Shown here: positions 55,428 through 64,000 of the stretch, piece after piece
How positions within the stretch are numbered: the first letter of the stretch is position 1
Layout of the letters: each line of letters opens with the position of its first letter
From: Vibrio nitrifigilis
GTDB lineage: Bacteria > Pseudomonadota > Gammaproteobacteria > Enterobacterales > Vibrionaceae
Assembly: GCF_015686695.1 (NCBI RefSeq)
Contig: NZ_JADPMR010000001.1
Span: 930,001 to 994,000 of the forward strand
DNA length: 64,000 nucleotides
Direction of reading: 5' to 3'
Translations under genes and position numbers: made by a program
Notes under the pieces: generated by a model
Told to the model about the DNA's origin: nothing
What the model saw: only the letters and a program-made list of their open reading frames with translations
Databases searched by the model: none

Positions 55428-55925
55428 ATGAAACGTTGGTACTTATTATATTGTAAGCGGGGTGAGCAGCCGCGCGCGAAGCTTCATCTGGAAAACCAAG
55501 GGGTAGAATGTTACTACCCAGAAGTCGTGGTTGAAAAGATAGTGCGCAATAAGCGTCAAGAAGTCACTGAACCTTTATTTCCATCATATGTGTTCGTCAA
55601 TTTTGATTATGAAGTAGGCCCTAGTTTTACTTCAGTGCGTTCAACTCGAGGCGTTGTCGATTTTATTCGGTTTGGTCCTTTACCCAAAGAAATTAATTCA
55701 ACATTAATTTCAGAGTTAAAGATGCTCGAACAGAATGATCTTCACGTTCAGAATACATTACCAGAGAAAGGGCAGATACTCGAAATTACAGGCGGTCAAT
55801 TTGCGGGTATTGATGCTATTTATCAAGAGCCTGATGGGGAAACTCGATCAATTTTACTGGTTAAAATGATTAACCAAAATGTAGAGATCAGTGTCGATAA
55901 TAAAAATCTCGCAATGGGCGGTTAA
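55428..55925 (+). CDS. rfaH: Transcription antitermination factor RfaH
   Basis: This 165-residue NusG paralogue has an N-terminal NGN domain (MKRWYLLYCKRGEQPRAKLHLENQ at the start, PLFPSYVFV in the middle) and a C-terminal KOW domain that in E. coli RfaH switches fold. RfaH travels with RNA polymerase on operons with an ops element, such as LPS, capsule and conjugation genes. It is distinguished from NusG by length and the YCKRGEQPRA motif. Confidence 0.95.
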   Translation: MKRWYLLYCKRGEQPRAKLHLENQGVECYYPEVVVEKIVRNKRQEVTEPLFPSYVFVNFDYEVGPSFTSVRSTRGVVDFIRFGPLPKEINSTLISELKMLEQNDLHVQNTLPEKGQILEITGGQFAGIDAIYQEPDGETRSILLVKMINQNVEISVDNKNLAMGG

Positions 55926-55933
55926 ATTAGATT

Positions 55934-55965
55934 AAAAAAAAGGTGCCATTTGGCACCTTTTTATA
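55934..55965. terminator. Bidirectional terminator between rfaH and asnB
   Basis: The stem AAAAAGGTGCCA / TGGCACCTTTTT lies just after the rfaH stop and can serve both convergent genes. Confidence 0.9.
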
Positions 55966-55984
55966 TCTGTAGCGCGAATCAAGC

Positions 55985-57649
55985 TTAGTAAGCTTCTTGG
56001 TGAACGTTTTTGACAGCACGGCCTGATGGGTCGAGGTTGTTTTTGAACGATTCATCCCACTCGATGGCTTTCGCTGAAGAACAAGCAACCGATGGGCCAC
56101 CAGGTACACAATGCGCTGCTGATTCTAGAGGGAAAAGCTCTTCAAAAATTTCACGATACAAGTAGCCTTCTTTAGTGGTTGGCGTGTTGTAAGGGAAACG
56201 GTATTGAGCAGTTTCCATTTGTTGATCTGAAATTTTCTCTGCTGCTTTTTCTTTCAGAGTATCAATCCAGTTGTAGCCCACGCCATCAGAGAATTGTTCT
56301 TTTTGGCGCCATGCAATGGATTCTGGTAGGTAATGTTCGAAACATTCACGCAGAATGTGTTTTTCCATTTTACCGTTACCACACATCTTATCTTTAGGGT
56401 TTAAGCGCATCGCTACATCAATAAACTCTTTATCTAAGAAAGGTACGCGTCCTTCAACTCCCCATGCTGCCAGAGATTTGTTGGCACGAGCGCAATCGAA
56501 TAAGTTCAGTGCGAGTAGCTTACGTACTGTTTCTTCATGGAATTCTTTAGCGTTTGGCGCTTTGTGGAAGTATAAGTACCCCCCAAATATTTCGTCTGCA
56601 CCTTCACCTGACAATACCATTTTTATCCCCATTGCCTTGATCTTACGACCCATTAAGAACATAGGAGTTGATGCACGAATGGTAGTGACATCATAAGTTT
56701 CGATGTGATAAATCACATCACGAATCGCATCAAGGCCTTCTTGAATGGTATACGTCATTTCGTGGTGCACGGTACCGATTTGATCGGCAACTTCGCGTGC
56801 GGCTTTAAGATCCGGAGCGCCTTCAAGGCCGATTGCAAATGAGTGCAGTTGTGGCCACCACGCTGCTGATTTTTCATCATCTTCAATGCGCATTGCAGCA
56901 AAACGTTTTGCAACGGCAGATGTGATTGAAGAATCCAAACCGCCTGAAAGTAAGACACCGTATGGTACATCGGTCATTAATTGACGTTTTACCGCTGCTT
57001 CAAGAGCTTCAGTTAACTCTTCTTTTGAAGTGACATTGTCTTTCACATTGTCATATTCAAACCAGTCGCGTTCATAGTAGCGTAGTGGTTCTTTATCGCC
57101 TGAACGATAAAATGAACCTGGAGGAAACTCACTAATAGATTTACAAACTGGAGTCAGTGCTTTCATTTCTGAAGCTACATAGTAGTTACCATGCTCGTCA
57201 TGGCCTTGGTATAGAGGAATAATGCCAATATGATCGCGACCAACAAGAAACTCATCTTTTTCTTCATCATAAAGAACAAAAGCAAAGATACCGTTAAGCT
57301 CCTCAAGTAGATCCGCCCCTTTATCACGGTAAAGAGCCAAGATGACTTCACAGTCTGATTCCGTCTGAAAATCATACGTATCTGCATAGCGAGCACGGAT
57401 TTCTTTGTGGTTATAAATTTCCCCATTCACGGCAAGGATCAGTTTTCTATCAGGACTGTAAATAGGTTGAGCTCCGCTATTTAAGCCCACGATCGCTAAA
57501 CGCTCATGAGCGAGTATAGCGTGATCTGATGCATAAATACCTGACCAATCTGGTCCACGGTGACGAAGTTTTTTAGACATTTCTAACGCGACAGGGCGCA
57601 ATGGAGCTGCGTCACTTTTAATGTCTAGAATGCCAAAGATAGAACACAT
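55985..57649 (-). CDS. asnB: Asparagine synthase B (glutamine-hydrolysing)
   Basis: This 554-residue enzyme makes asparagine from aspartate, ATP and glutamine. Cys2 (MCSIFGIL) is the N-terminal glutaminase nucleophile. The C-terminal ATP-pyrophosphatase domain has SGGLDSS and the conserved YVTTIRAST-like and GEGADEIFGGY segments. Length equals E. coli AsnB. AAGGAAG precedes the ATG. Confidence 0.97.
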   Translation of the reverse strand: MCSIFGILDIKSDAAPLRPVALEMSKKLRHRGPDWSGIYASDHAILAHERLAIVGLNSGAQPIYSPDRKLILAVNGEIYNHKEIRARYADTYDFQTESDCEVILALYRDKGADLLEELNGIFAFVLYDEEKDEFLVGRDHIGIIPLYQGHDEHGNYYVASEMKALTPVCKSISEFPPGSFYRSGDKEPLRYYERDWFEYDNVKDNVTSKEELTEALEAAVKRQLMTDVPYGVLLSGGLDSSITSAVAKRFAAMRIEDDEKSAAWWPQLHSFAIGLEGAPDLKAAREVADQIGTVHHEMTYTIQEGLDAIRDVIYHIETYDVTTIRASTPMFLMGRKIKAMGIKMVLSGEGADEIFGGYLYFHKAPNAKEFHEETVRKLLALNLFDCARANKSLAAWGVEGRVPFLDKEFIDVAMRLNPKDKMCGNGKMEKHILRECFEHYLPESIAWRQKEQFSDGVGYNWIDTLKEKAAEKISDQQMETAQYRFPYNTPTTKEGYLYREIFEELFPLESAAHCVPGGPSVACSSAKAIEWDESFKNNLDPSGRAVKNVHQEAY

Positions 57650-57958
57650 ACGACTTCCTTACTTGAATAGGTTTTAATCCGATGTCTTCAATTTGCCACT
57701 TTGACTAAAAAAAGCAACCAATAATTGGGTAAATAATTATATAAAAGCGCTTAAGGTGAATTAAATTTAATTTAATGGCTAAATATGTGAATGGTGTCTA
57801 TGTTAAGGTGAAAAAACTAGCGATATCGTCATTAAAATGTCGTTTTAAACTCATTATTAATGGTTTTATCGTTATGATTTTTAAACAAAATATTTTCTTT
57901 TAATTATTGTACACGTATACCTCCAACAGGCGTTGAAGGTTAAAGATAACCGGTGAGG
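57650..57958. other. Intergenic region between the antiporter gene and asnB
   Basis: This 309-base AT-rich stretch contains the asnB promoter region. A weak hairpin (CCTTCAAC / GTTGGAGG) lies close to the antiporter's 3' end. No gene is visible. Confidence 0.5.
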
Positions 57959-59554
57959 TTATTTAGTACTGGAAGGTTCGAATTTAGGTTTAAGTTGTTG
58001 GCAAACATGACGAGCGAACCCTGTTCCGGCTTCACTGTAGATGTTGAAAGCCGCATGAGCACCGCTATTAAGCATATCTTCTTTTTGGTCGTTATATTCT
58101 GCAATCGCGGCAATCTGCCCATTAAAGTTGTTTTGCTGCAAAAGATCTAAAGCCACTTTATTACCTTGATTATGCGGCATAGCAAGTAAAATAAGCTTTA
58201 CTCTATCTTTATCGAGTATGCGTTCCCAAAAATCTGGGTCAGTTGCATCACCATTAATGACATTTCTCCCTTCTTCTCGTTGTTGAGCAACCGATTCTTC
58301 CTTGAGTTCAATACCCAGACAAATATTACCGTGCCTTGAATAGAGTTCATCATAAGCACCTGTTCCAATACGGCCCATCCCTAAGATGAGCACTTGTGCA
58401 TTACCCGGGTTAATGAGTTTGTCTTTCGGATTGAGTGTTTCCGCAAGTTGTGGTTTTAACCAATGAGATGCTCTTCTGTACAACTCATGACCTTTTTTAC
58501 CAATCGGAGCGGCGACAATAAAGGAAATAGGTACCGCAATAGCGATGGTGACTAATATGTCTCCAGGTAACCAACCCTGATGATAGGCTAAGCCACCCAC
58601 AATCAGCCCGAACTCACTGTAATTAAATAAACTTAATGAAGCGAGCAATGTCGTTCTGACTCTAAAGTGGAATCGATTTAATACCCAAAAATAGAGCACG
58701 CCTTTCAGCGGCAAAAGCACAATAAGCACAAGCGCTAACAACAATCCGGTTAGTGTTGGTTGGGCTGATAAACCGATGTTTAGGAAAAAGCAGACTAAAA
58801 AAAGCTCTTTTAAATTGAAGAGTGACTTAGATAACTCAGAAGCCTTACTGTGATCAGATAACAGCATACCTAAAATAATGGCACCTAAATCTGGCTTTAA
58901 ACCGACAATTTGGAATAGCCCTGCGCCCATGACGAGCGCAAAGAAAATGCCAAATAAAACCAACATTTCTCCGTGCCCAACCCAATCTAAAAGCTTGTAA
59001 AACACTGGGCGAATAAAAGGTAATAAAAACAACGCAACTGCATACCAGTGTGGTAGTTTCCCGGTCGATGCAGAAAGGAATATGACCGCAAAGATATCTT
59101 GCATTACCAAAATACCAATTGCGAGAGTGCCGTAGATGGCATTCATTTCGCCTTTTTCCTGTAATGATTTTACCGCGAATACAGTGCTGGAAAAGGATAG
59201 GGCAAAGCCAATAATAAGCAGTTGAGGGATTCCCAAGCCAGACAAACTGTGCAACCCCAAATACTGCAGAGCTAAAAGAGCAGCCGCAAACATTAAGGTG
59301 CACAAGAGGTTATGTAATGTGGCCCCTGCCCATACTTCTTTGGCTAGCAGGGTTTTAATATCCAGCTTTAGGCCTATAGAGAAGAGTAGTAACGTTACCC
59401 CTAAATCTGCCAGAGTAGTAATCATTTGGTTCGATTCATAACCAAAATAATGAAGGATAAATCCGGTAACTAAAAAGCCGACTAGAGGAGGTAAGTGGCA
59501 CTTTAGGGCCACAAAACCGGCTAAAAAGGCACAGGAAATAAATATAAGATCCAT
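57959..59554 (-). CDS. CPA2-family cation:proton antiporter with NAD-binding domain (KefB/KefC-like)
   Basis: This 531-residue protein has 11-13 membrane helices over residues 1-365, forming a Na/H-exchanger domain with conserved LGVTLLLFSIGL and QDIFAVIFL-type segments. A cytosolic Rossmann (TrkA-N/RCK) domain follows, with GMGRIGTGAYDEL (about residues 394-406) and an Asp/Glu pair typical of NAD binding. KefB/KefC systems export potassium in response to glutathione adducts. Whether this one is glutathione-gated is not shown. It lies between asnB and the nag genes. Confidence 0.9.
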   Translation of the reverse strand: MDLIFISCAFLAGFVALKCHLPPLVGFLVTGFILHYFGYESNQMITTLADLGVTLLLFSIGLKLDIKTLLAKEVWAGATLHNLLCTLMFAAALLALQYLGLHSLSGLGIPQLLIIGFALSFSSTVFAVKSLQEKGEMNAIYGTLAIGILVMQDIFAVIFLSASTGKLPHWYAVALFLLPFIRPVFYKLLDWVGHGEMLVLFGIFFALVMGAGLFQIVGLKPDLGAIILGMLLSDHSKASELSKSLFNLKELFLVCFFLNIGLSAQPTLTGLLLALVLIVLLPLKGVLYFWVLNRFHFRVRTTLLASLSLFNYSEFGLIVGGLAYHQGWLPGDILVTIAIAVPISFIVAAPIGKKGHELYRRASHWLKPQLAETLNPKDKLINPGNAQVLILGMGRIGTGAYDELYSRHGNICLGIELKEESVAQQREEGRNVINGDATDPDFWERILDKDRVKLILLAMPHNQGNKVALDLLQQNNFNGQIAAIAEYNDQKEDMLNSGAHAAFNIYSEAGTGFARHVCQQLKPKFEPSSTK

Positions 59555-59715
59555 AATAGTGTCTGTAATATTGGTAGTGTTTGCTAACTACTTGGGATAA
59601 CGAGAGCTCACGTATATAGATAATAGCTTAGTGGACTAGTGGAAGTGGATGTTTAACAAGATAAATTTGCTCTCCGTGATGAAGAGCAAATTTACATTAT
59701 TTTATGCCTTCTAAC

Positions 59716-60939
59716 TTAGATCGTCTCTTCTTCAAGCAATTTTTGCAGCAGTTCGCCGTTTAACATCGCTCGTTTGATTAGGGCAAATGCGCTCAATGTT
59801 GGTTGATGGTCTAGCTGGGATGCGACTATTGGTAGGTTGGCATTAAAAGCACCTAGTGATTGGGTAAGAACATTGCGCTCGATCGCTGGGAAAAGAACCG
59901 AAGAGGCTTGAGTTATTTGCCCTGCAATAATTATTTTTTGCGGGTTAAATAAGTTGACTGTAATTGCCACGGCTTTCCCTATGTAATTGCCAACACGCGT
60001 TAGTGACTCCATTGCTAACGTATCACCTTGCTTGGCATGCTCACAGACGGCTTCAATGGTAATGGTCTCTTCTTGCGTAAGTGACGAAGGATACCCTTGA
60101 GCCAGTAAATGTTTAATATGGGCAAGAATGGCTGGGTTAGTTGCTATGGTCTCAAGGCAGCCAAAGTTCCCACATTGGCAACGTTCACCAAGCGGATCCA
60201 CTTGGATATGACCAATTTCACCCACATTCCGGTTATGGCCAAGAAATACTTGCCCATTAACAATGATACCTGCACCTGTGCCGCGATGAACGCTAATTAA
60301 TATCGAATCTTGACAGTCTTGACTGGTACCAAAATAGTGCTCAGCTAGAGCCATTCCCCGGACGTCATTACCCACGAAACACTCAACGTGAAAGTGATTT
60401 TTAATGGTATCTCCGATGGTCATGGTATCGATATCAACATGGGGCATATATTCAACAACGCCACTTTCTGGGTTCACTAGCCCGGGTAATGCAACCCCAA
60501 TTGCAATAAGCTGTTTGATCTGAGTTTGTTGTTGGCTAATAAAAAACTCAATGAATTGGATAAGGCCCTCTACCAGTTGGAATTGGTCGGTATAGGGAAA
60601 GTCTTGACTCAGACTGGATAGCTGCTTGCCACTGAGATCGTATAAACCAATCTCAATATAATCACGACCAAGTCTAACCGCGATAGAGTGGAAAAGAGTG
60701 ACTTCTGTTTTCAAAGAAATCGCTCTGCGTCCACCCGTTGACGCTTGCTGCGCCACTTCTTTGATTAGACCGCGCTCTAATAGCTGGCGAGTAATCTTAG
60801 TGACGCTGGCAGGGGCTAATTGACTTACGTCTGCTACTTGAATTCGAGAAATAGGCCCATGTTGATCGATTAAGCGATATACCGCCGCGCTATTTAATTG
60901 TTTTACCAGATCTACGTTGCCTATTTGTCCGCCATTCAT
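59716..60939 (-). CDS. nagC: N-acetylglucosamine repressor NagC (ROK family)
   Basis: This 407-residue regulator has an N-terminal winged HTH (about residues 10-75, with GPISRIQVADVSQLAPASVTKITRQLL) and a ROK sugar-kinase-like domain. The zinc-binding motif reads CQCGNFGCLE (CXCGXXGCXE), near residue 253. It represses nagA, nagE and other amino-sugar genes, with GlcNAc-6-phosphate as inducer. It follows nagA by 2 bases. A close paralogue is Mlc, but the nagA linkage favours NagC. Confidence 0.93.
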   Translation of the reverse strand: MNGGQIGNVDLVKQLNSAAVYRLIDQHGPISRIQVADVSQLAPASVTKITRQLLERGLIKEVAQQASTGGRRAISLKTEVTLFHSIAVRLGRDYIEIGLYDLSGKQLSSLSQDFPYTDQFQLVEGLIQFIEFFISQQQTQIKQLIAIGVALPGLVNPESGVVEYMPHVDIDTMTIGDTIKNHFHVECFVGNDVRGMALAEHYFGTSQDCQDSILISVHRGTGAGIIVNGQVFLGHNRNVGEIGHIQVDPLGERCQCGNFGCLETIATNPAILAHIKHLLAQGYPSSLTQEETITIEAVCEHAKQGDTLAMESLTRVGNYIGKAVAITVNLFNPQKIIIAGQITQASSVLFPAIERNVLTQSLGAFNANLPIVASQLDHQPTLSAFALIKRAMLNGELLQKLLEEETI

Positions 60940-60941
60940 GC

Positions 60942-62081
60942 CTAGTTCTGCTCGTATTGTCCATTAACAATTGTCGCTTTGACTGTGAAGTCTCGATCGA
61001 AAATCGCTAGATTTGCCACCATGCCAGGTTTAATTTGGCCAAGCTTGTGATCTAAGCCAATGGCTCTAGCTGGATAAAGTGTGGCCATTCTGAGCGCTTC
61101 GTCTAAAGCGATACCTACATGCTCTACTGCATTTTCAATGGCTTTCATCATCGTTAACGCAGAGCCGCCAAGTGTGCCATGTTCATCAACACACTTACCA
61201 TCTCGGTAATATACTTTTTTGCCCACAAAAATAAAGTAATCCATTTCAGCGCCTGCAGGAGCTGTGGCATCGGTCACTAATATCAACTTGTCTTGCTTGA
61301 TTTTTTTTGCAATACGGATGTTGGCAAAGTCGACGTGAAAGCCATCAGCAATAATGCCAGTGTAGACATCTGGTGAGTCATAAACCGCGCCGACAGCGCC
61401 AGGTTCACGGCCAACAATTGAAGACATCGCGTTAAATAAGTGAGTCGCAAATGTCATACCGGACGCAAAACCTTCACGTGCTTGTTGGTAAGTGCAGTTG
61501 GTATGACCAAGGGAAACCACAATATTGGCGTTGGCTAACTGAGTGATATGTTGGTGATCGTTCACTTCTGGAGCCATGGTTACTTGTGCAATAACATCAC
61601 TGTTTTTGCATAGGTAATCCACCATTTCTTGATTCGATGAACGAACATAATCAATATTGTGGATGCCTTTCTTTTCTGGGTTTAGGTAAGGTCCTTCCAT
61701 ATGCAGGCCTAATACTTGATTCGGCTTCGCTGACATATAACGGCGTGTGGTTTCAACCGCTTGACGCATATCCTCATCAGGAGAAGTGATGAAGGTGGGT
61801 AAAAAGCTGGTACATCCAGATTTCAGATTCGCTTTATGCATGATATCGAGAGCACTTTCAGAGATATCATCGTTAAACATGACCCCGCCACAACCATTAA
61901 GCTGTAAATCGATGAAGCCAGGGGAAACAATAGCACCTTCAAGATCAATTGTTTGGACATCTTCAGGTAGTTGTTGTTCAGGTACAATATTAGTGATCAC
62001 ATCGTTGTTTATAATCACTGCATAACCTTCTAATCTATCTTGCCCGGTATAAACAATGCCGTTGGTAAGTGCGTACTTCAT
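60942..62081 (-). CDS. nagA: N-acetylglucosamine-6-phosphate deacetylase NagA
   Basis: This 379-residue enzyme removes acetyl from GlcNAc-6-phosphate. The amidohydrolase layout is clear: PGFIDLQLNGCGG near residue 56, GLHMEGPYLNPEKKG (metal Glu), the His pair in SLGHTNCTYQQA and THLFNAMSSI, and the catalytic Asp in LVTDATAPAG. It starts the nagA-nagC pair and is divergent from nagE. Confidence 0.97.
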   Translation of the reverse strand: MKYALTNGIVYTGQDRLEGYAVIINNDVITNIVPEQQLPEDVQTIDLEGAIVSPGFIDLQLNGCGGVMFNDDISESALDIMHKANLKSGCTSFLPTFITSPDEDMRQAVETTRRYMSAKPNQVLGLHMEGPYLNPEKKGIHNIDYVRSSNQEMVDYLCKNSDVIAQVTMAPEVNDHQHITQLANANIVVSLGHTNCTYQQAREGFASGMTFATHLFNAMSSIVGREPGAVGAVYDSPDVYTGIIADGFHVDFANIRIAKKIKQDKLILVTDATAPAGAEMDYFIFVGKKVYYRDGKCVDEHGTLGGSALTMMKAIENAVEHVGIALDEALRMATLYPARAIGLDHKLGQIKPGMVANLAIFDRDFTVKATIVNGQYEQN

Positions 62082-62165
62082 TTGTTAATCCTTCATTTCT
62101 ATATCTTAATCGACACAGAAAAAGCCTAGCTTTTTTATAGCCGGACTTTTACATACGTTGTGCCG

Positions 62166-62258
62166 TTATACCCAAAGCATCTCTGTCTAAATTTGCGTCA
62201 TTTTTAACGCTATTTGGTGTTAACTGGCGCCAAACCCAGCTGGAAATGACTTGGGTAT
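62166..62258. repeat. Palindromic intergenic repeat (MITE-like), 93 bp
   Basis: The termini TTATACCCAA and TTGGGTATAA are perfect 10-bp inverted repeats, continuing as AGCAT / ATGAC with imperfect symmetry. The centre holds a second inverted pair around TTTGGTG and GCGCCAAA. It resembles the element at 29725-29809. Confidence 0.6.
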
Positions 62259-62655
62259 AAATGTTAATCGGAGGCTTTACCTTTTAGTTCCCTATAGGGG
62301 AGCTTAAATGACAATTATCCAATATAAATTGTTTAACTGTGAAAAGAATCAAAATATTTTTACTTTAGAATTCAATAAAATATAAAAAATCTAATCACTG
62401 ACTGTCGTTATGGACACTTTTGTTTAATAGCGAAATAACTTTCAGTGTCACTGAGAAGTAATGAATAGCCGAGTAATCAATACCTGACTTCCAGTTTACA
62501 ACTTGCCATTAAGTTACCGTAACTTGACGGTATTTTACTCGGTAATGGATTTTTTATTCATCAAGTTCAAATTTAGTATAGCGTAAAATATTGATATTTT
62601 ATAATGTAAAATAAGTTATGACATAGTCTTCTTTTTTATGAGAATTTAATCAAAT

Positions 62656-62677
62656 TAAAGTGATAGGTATCACATTT
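62656..62677. promoter_or_regulatory. CRP-cAMP binding site upstream of nagE
   Basis: The sequence AAAGTGATAGGTATCACATTT carries both half-sites, GTGA and TCAC, six bases apart. This is the CRP consensus arrangement, consistent with catabolite control of nagE and perhaps nagA. Confidence 0.85.
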
Positions 62678-62817
62678 AAAAGGGTGGGTGGTTTGCTCGG
62701 TATGTTGTTCTGCTTACACTGAACCAACTAAATTGAATGACTAAAATAAGTTATAAGTTACACAAAAAGATGCGTGACAGCATTAAAGATACGGAAATCT
62801 AACTGGAGAGAAAATAA

Positions 62818-64000
62818 GTGAATATACTTGGATATGCACAAAAGCTCGGGAAGGCATTGATGCTGCCTATCGCGACTTTGCCTGTTGCGGCTTTATTACT
62901 TCGGCTTGGTCAAGGTGATTTGCTCGACATTCCTTTCATGGCGAACGCTGGTGGCGCCATTTTTGATCACCTTCCACTTTTATTTGGGCTCGGTATTGCC
63001 GTTGGTTTATCGGTAGATGGTGCTGGCGCTGCGGGTATTGCGGGCGCTGTTGCCTACTTTGTGGTAACGGCTACGGCAAAAACGATAGACGACTCTATCA
63101 ATATGTCATTCTTCGGCGGTATATTCGCGGGGATCATTGCGGGCCACTCTTACAACGCTTTTTATAAAACATCTTTACCGCAATGGTTAGCGTTTTTCGC
63201 TGGTAAGCGCCTGGTGCCTATTATGGCGGGACTGTTCTCTTTAATTGCTGGTGCAATTTTAGGTGTGATTTGGCCTCCTATCCAAGGTGGCTTGGATGCA
63301 TTAGCTCATGCTATTTCCTCATCGGGCTCTATTGGTCAATTTGCTTATGGGGTGTTAAATCGTGCACTGATTCCAGTTGGTTTACACCATGTTCTTAATT
63401 CATACTTTTGGTTTGGTATGGGGTCATGTCAAGAAGTGGTTGTGCATGGTGCGCATGCCGCAGCGAAAGCATTACCTTCATTGACCAAACTGTGTGTTGA
63501 TCCAAGTATCGCGAAATCTTTGGTTGTTGGCGATATGCACACATTCCAATTTAAAAATGTAGTGACACCTGAAGTAACCGCTGTTGTTGACCGGGTGACA
63601 GACATTGTAAAAACCGGGGATCTAAATCGCTTCTTTGGTGGAGATTTAAGTGCTGGTACTTACATGAATGGTTTCTTCCCTGTGATGATGTTTGGTTTGC
63701 CTGGCGCTGCATTTGCGATGTACCTAGCCGCGCCAAAAGAAAAACGTACGGAAGTGGGGGGCATATTATTTTCTGTTGCGTTCTGTGCTTTTCTAACCGG
63801 TATCACTGAACCATTGGAATTCCTATTCGTATTTTTAGCACCGGCTCTTTATGCGATCCATGCTGTCTTTACGGGGTTATCTTTAGTCATTGCTAATATG
63901 TTTGGTACGCTAGACGGTTTTGGTTTCTCTGCCGGCTTACTTGATTTCGCTCTGAACTGGGGACTAGCAACCAAACCATTTACTTTATTGCTGATTGGTA
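62818..64000 (+). CDS. nagE: PTS N-acetylglucosamine-specific EIIC(B) component NagE, 3' end outside the window
   Basis: The frame starts at GTG 62818 with GGAG 9 bases upstream and stays open to the window end (394 codons seen). The N-terminus MNILGYAQKLGKALMLPIAT and the multi-span EIIC domain are typical of NagE, including VGLHHVLNSYFWF and LTGITEPLEFLFVFLAP. The protein imports GlcNAc and phosphorylates it. Compared with E. coli NagE, an extra segment of roughly 50-55 residues follows SYFWFGMG and contains CVDPSIAK and VVGDMHTF. Any EIIB or EIIA domains would lie beyond the window. Confidence 0.93.
   Translation, partial: MNILGYAQKLGKALMLPIATLPVAALLLRLGQGDLLDIPFMANAGGAIFDHLPLLFGLGIAVGLSVDGAGAAGIAGAVAYFVVTATAKTIDDSINMSFFGGIFAGIIAGHSYNAFYKTSLPQWLAFFAGKRLVPIMAGLFSLIAGAILGVIWPPIQGGLDALAHAISSSGSIGQFAYGVLNRALIPVGLHHVLNSYFWFGMGSCQEVVVHGAHAAAKALPSLTKLCVDPSIAKSLVVGDMHTFQFKNVVTPEVTAVVDRVTDIVKTGDLNRFFGGDLSAGTYMNGFFPVMMFGLPGAAFAMYLAAPKEKRTEVGGILFSVAFCAFLTGITEPLEFLFVFLAPALYAIHAVFTGLSLVIANMFGTLDGFGFSAGLLDFALNWGLATKPFTLLLIG

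Larger units (their letters stand above)
62082..62817. other. Divergent nagA-nagE regulatory region
   Basis: This 736-base region contains a palindromic repeat (62166-62258) and a CRP site (62656-62677). NagC operators are expected here, and I could not assign them with confidence. No coding sequence is visible. Confidence 0.6.

Overview
The window is chromosomal DNA from a member of the Vibrionaceae, most likely a Vibrio species. The evidence is the toxRS-htpG-adk-hemH-rfaH-asnB-nagCA/nagE gene order, which as I recall it matches Vibrio cholerae chromosome I, together with Vibrio-like protein sequences and a tandem tRNA-Tyr array. Nearly all of the window is conserved core genome. The exception is the first ~6.3 kb, which is part of an integrative element.

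Region 1 (1-6365) is the right-hand part of a mobile element. A tightly overlapping minus-strand operon encodes a tyrosine recombinase, a second protein with the recombinase fold but degraded catalytic boxes, a third large recombinase broken by a one-base frameshift, and a small coiled-coil protein. This four-gene layout matches the strand-biased circularizing integrative elements (intA-tfp-intB-srap) and resembles the Gamma-Mobile-Trio islands. A small HEPN-like gene at the left edge may be cargo. The element abuts the 3' end of metQ.

Region 2 (6366-13800) holds the methionine ABC transporter operon metNIQ with a MetJ operator, the divergent heptose-bisphosphate phosphatase gmhB, four tandem tRNA-Tyr genes with a stringent-type promoter, a YitT-family membrane protein, glyA with a PurR box, and a small lipoprotein gene.

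Region 3 (13900-28770) is the cell-envelope block lipA-lipB-ybeD-dacA-rlpA-rodA-mrdA-rlmH-rsfS-holA-lptE-leuS, then ybeL (opposite strand) and lnt. nadD, which lies between holA and rsfS in E. coli, is absent here. Region 4 (28800-34460) is corC-ybeY-ybeZ-miaB with the divergent ubiF.

Region 5 (34530-44600) contains ptsH-ptsI-crr, cysK (with a hairpin-rich leader), cysZ, zipA, ligA, cueR, ybbN and a candidate 21-residue membrane peptide gene. Region 6 (44680-57650) has an SDR oxidoreductase, a TIGR01777 epimerase-like gene, yfcE, a SelT/SelW/SelH-family gene, toxRS, htpG with a sigma-32 promoter, adk, hemH, a POT peptide transporter, rfaH and asnB.

Region 7 (57959-64000) has a KefB/C-type antiporter and the N-acetylglucosamine regulon: nagA-nagC facing a divergent nagE, which runs off the window. 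Short palindromic intergenic repeats with TATACC..GGTATA-type ends are scattered through the window. I found no CRISPR array, no insertion sequence and no prophage.
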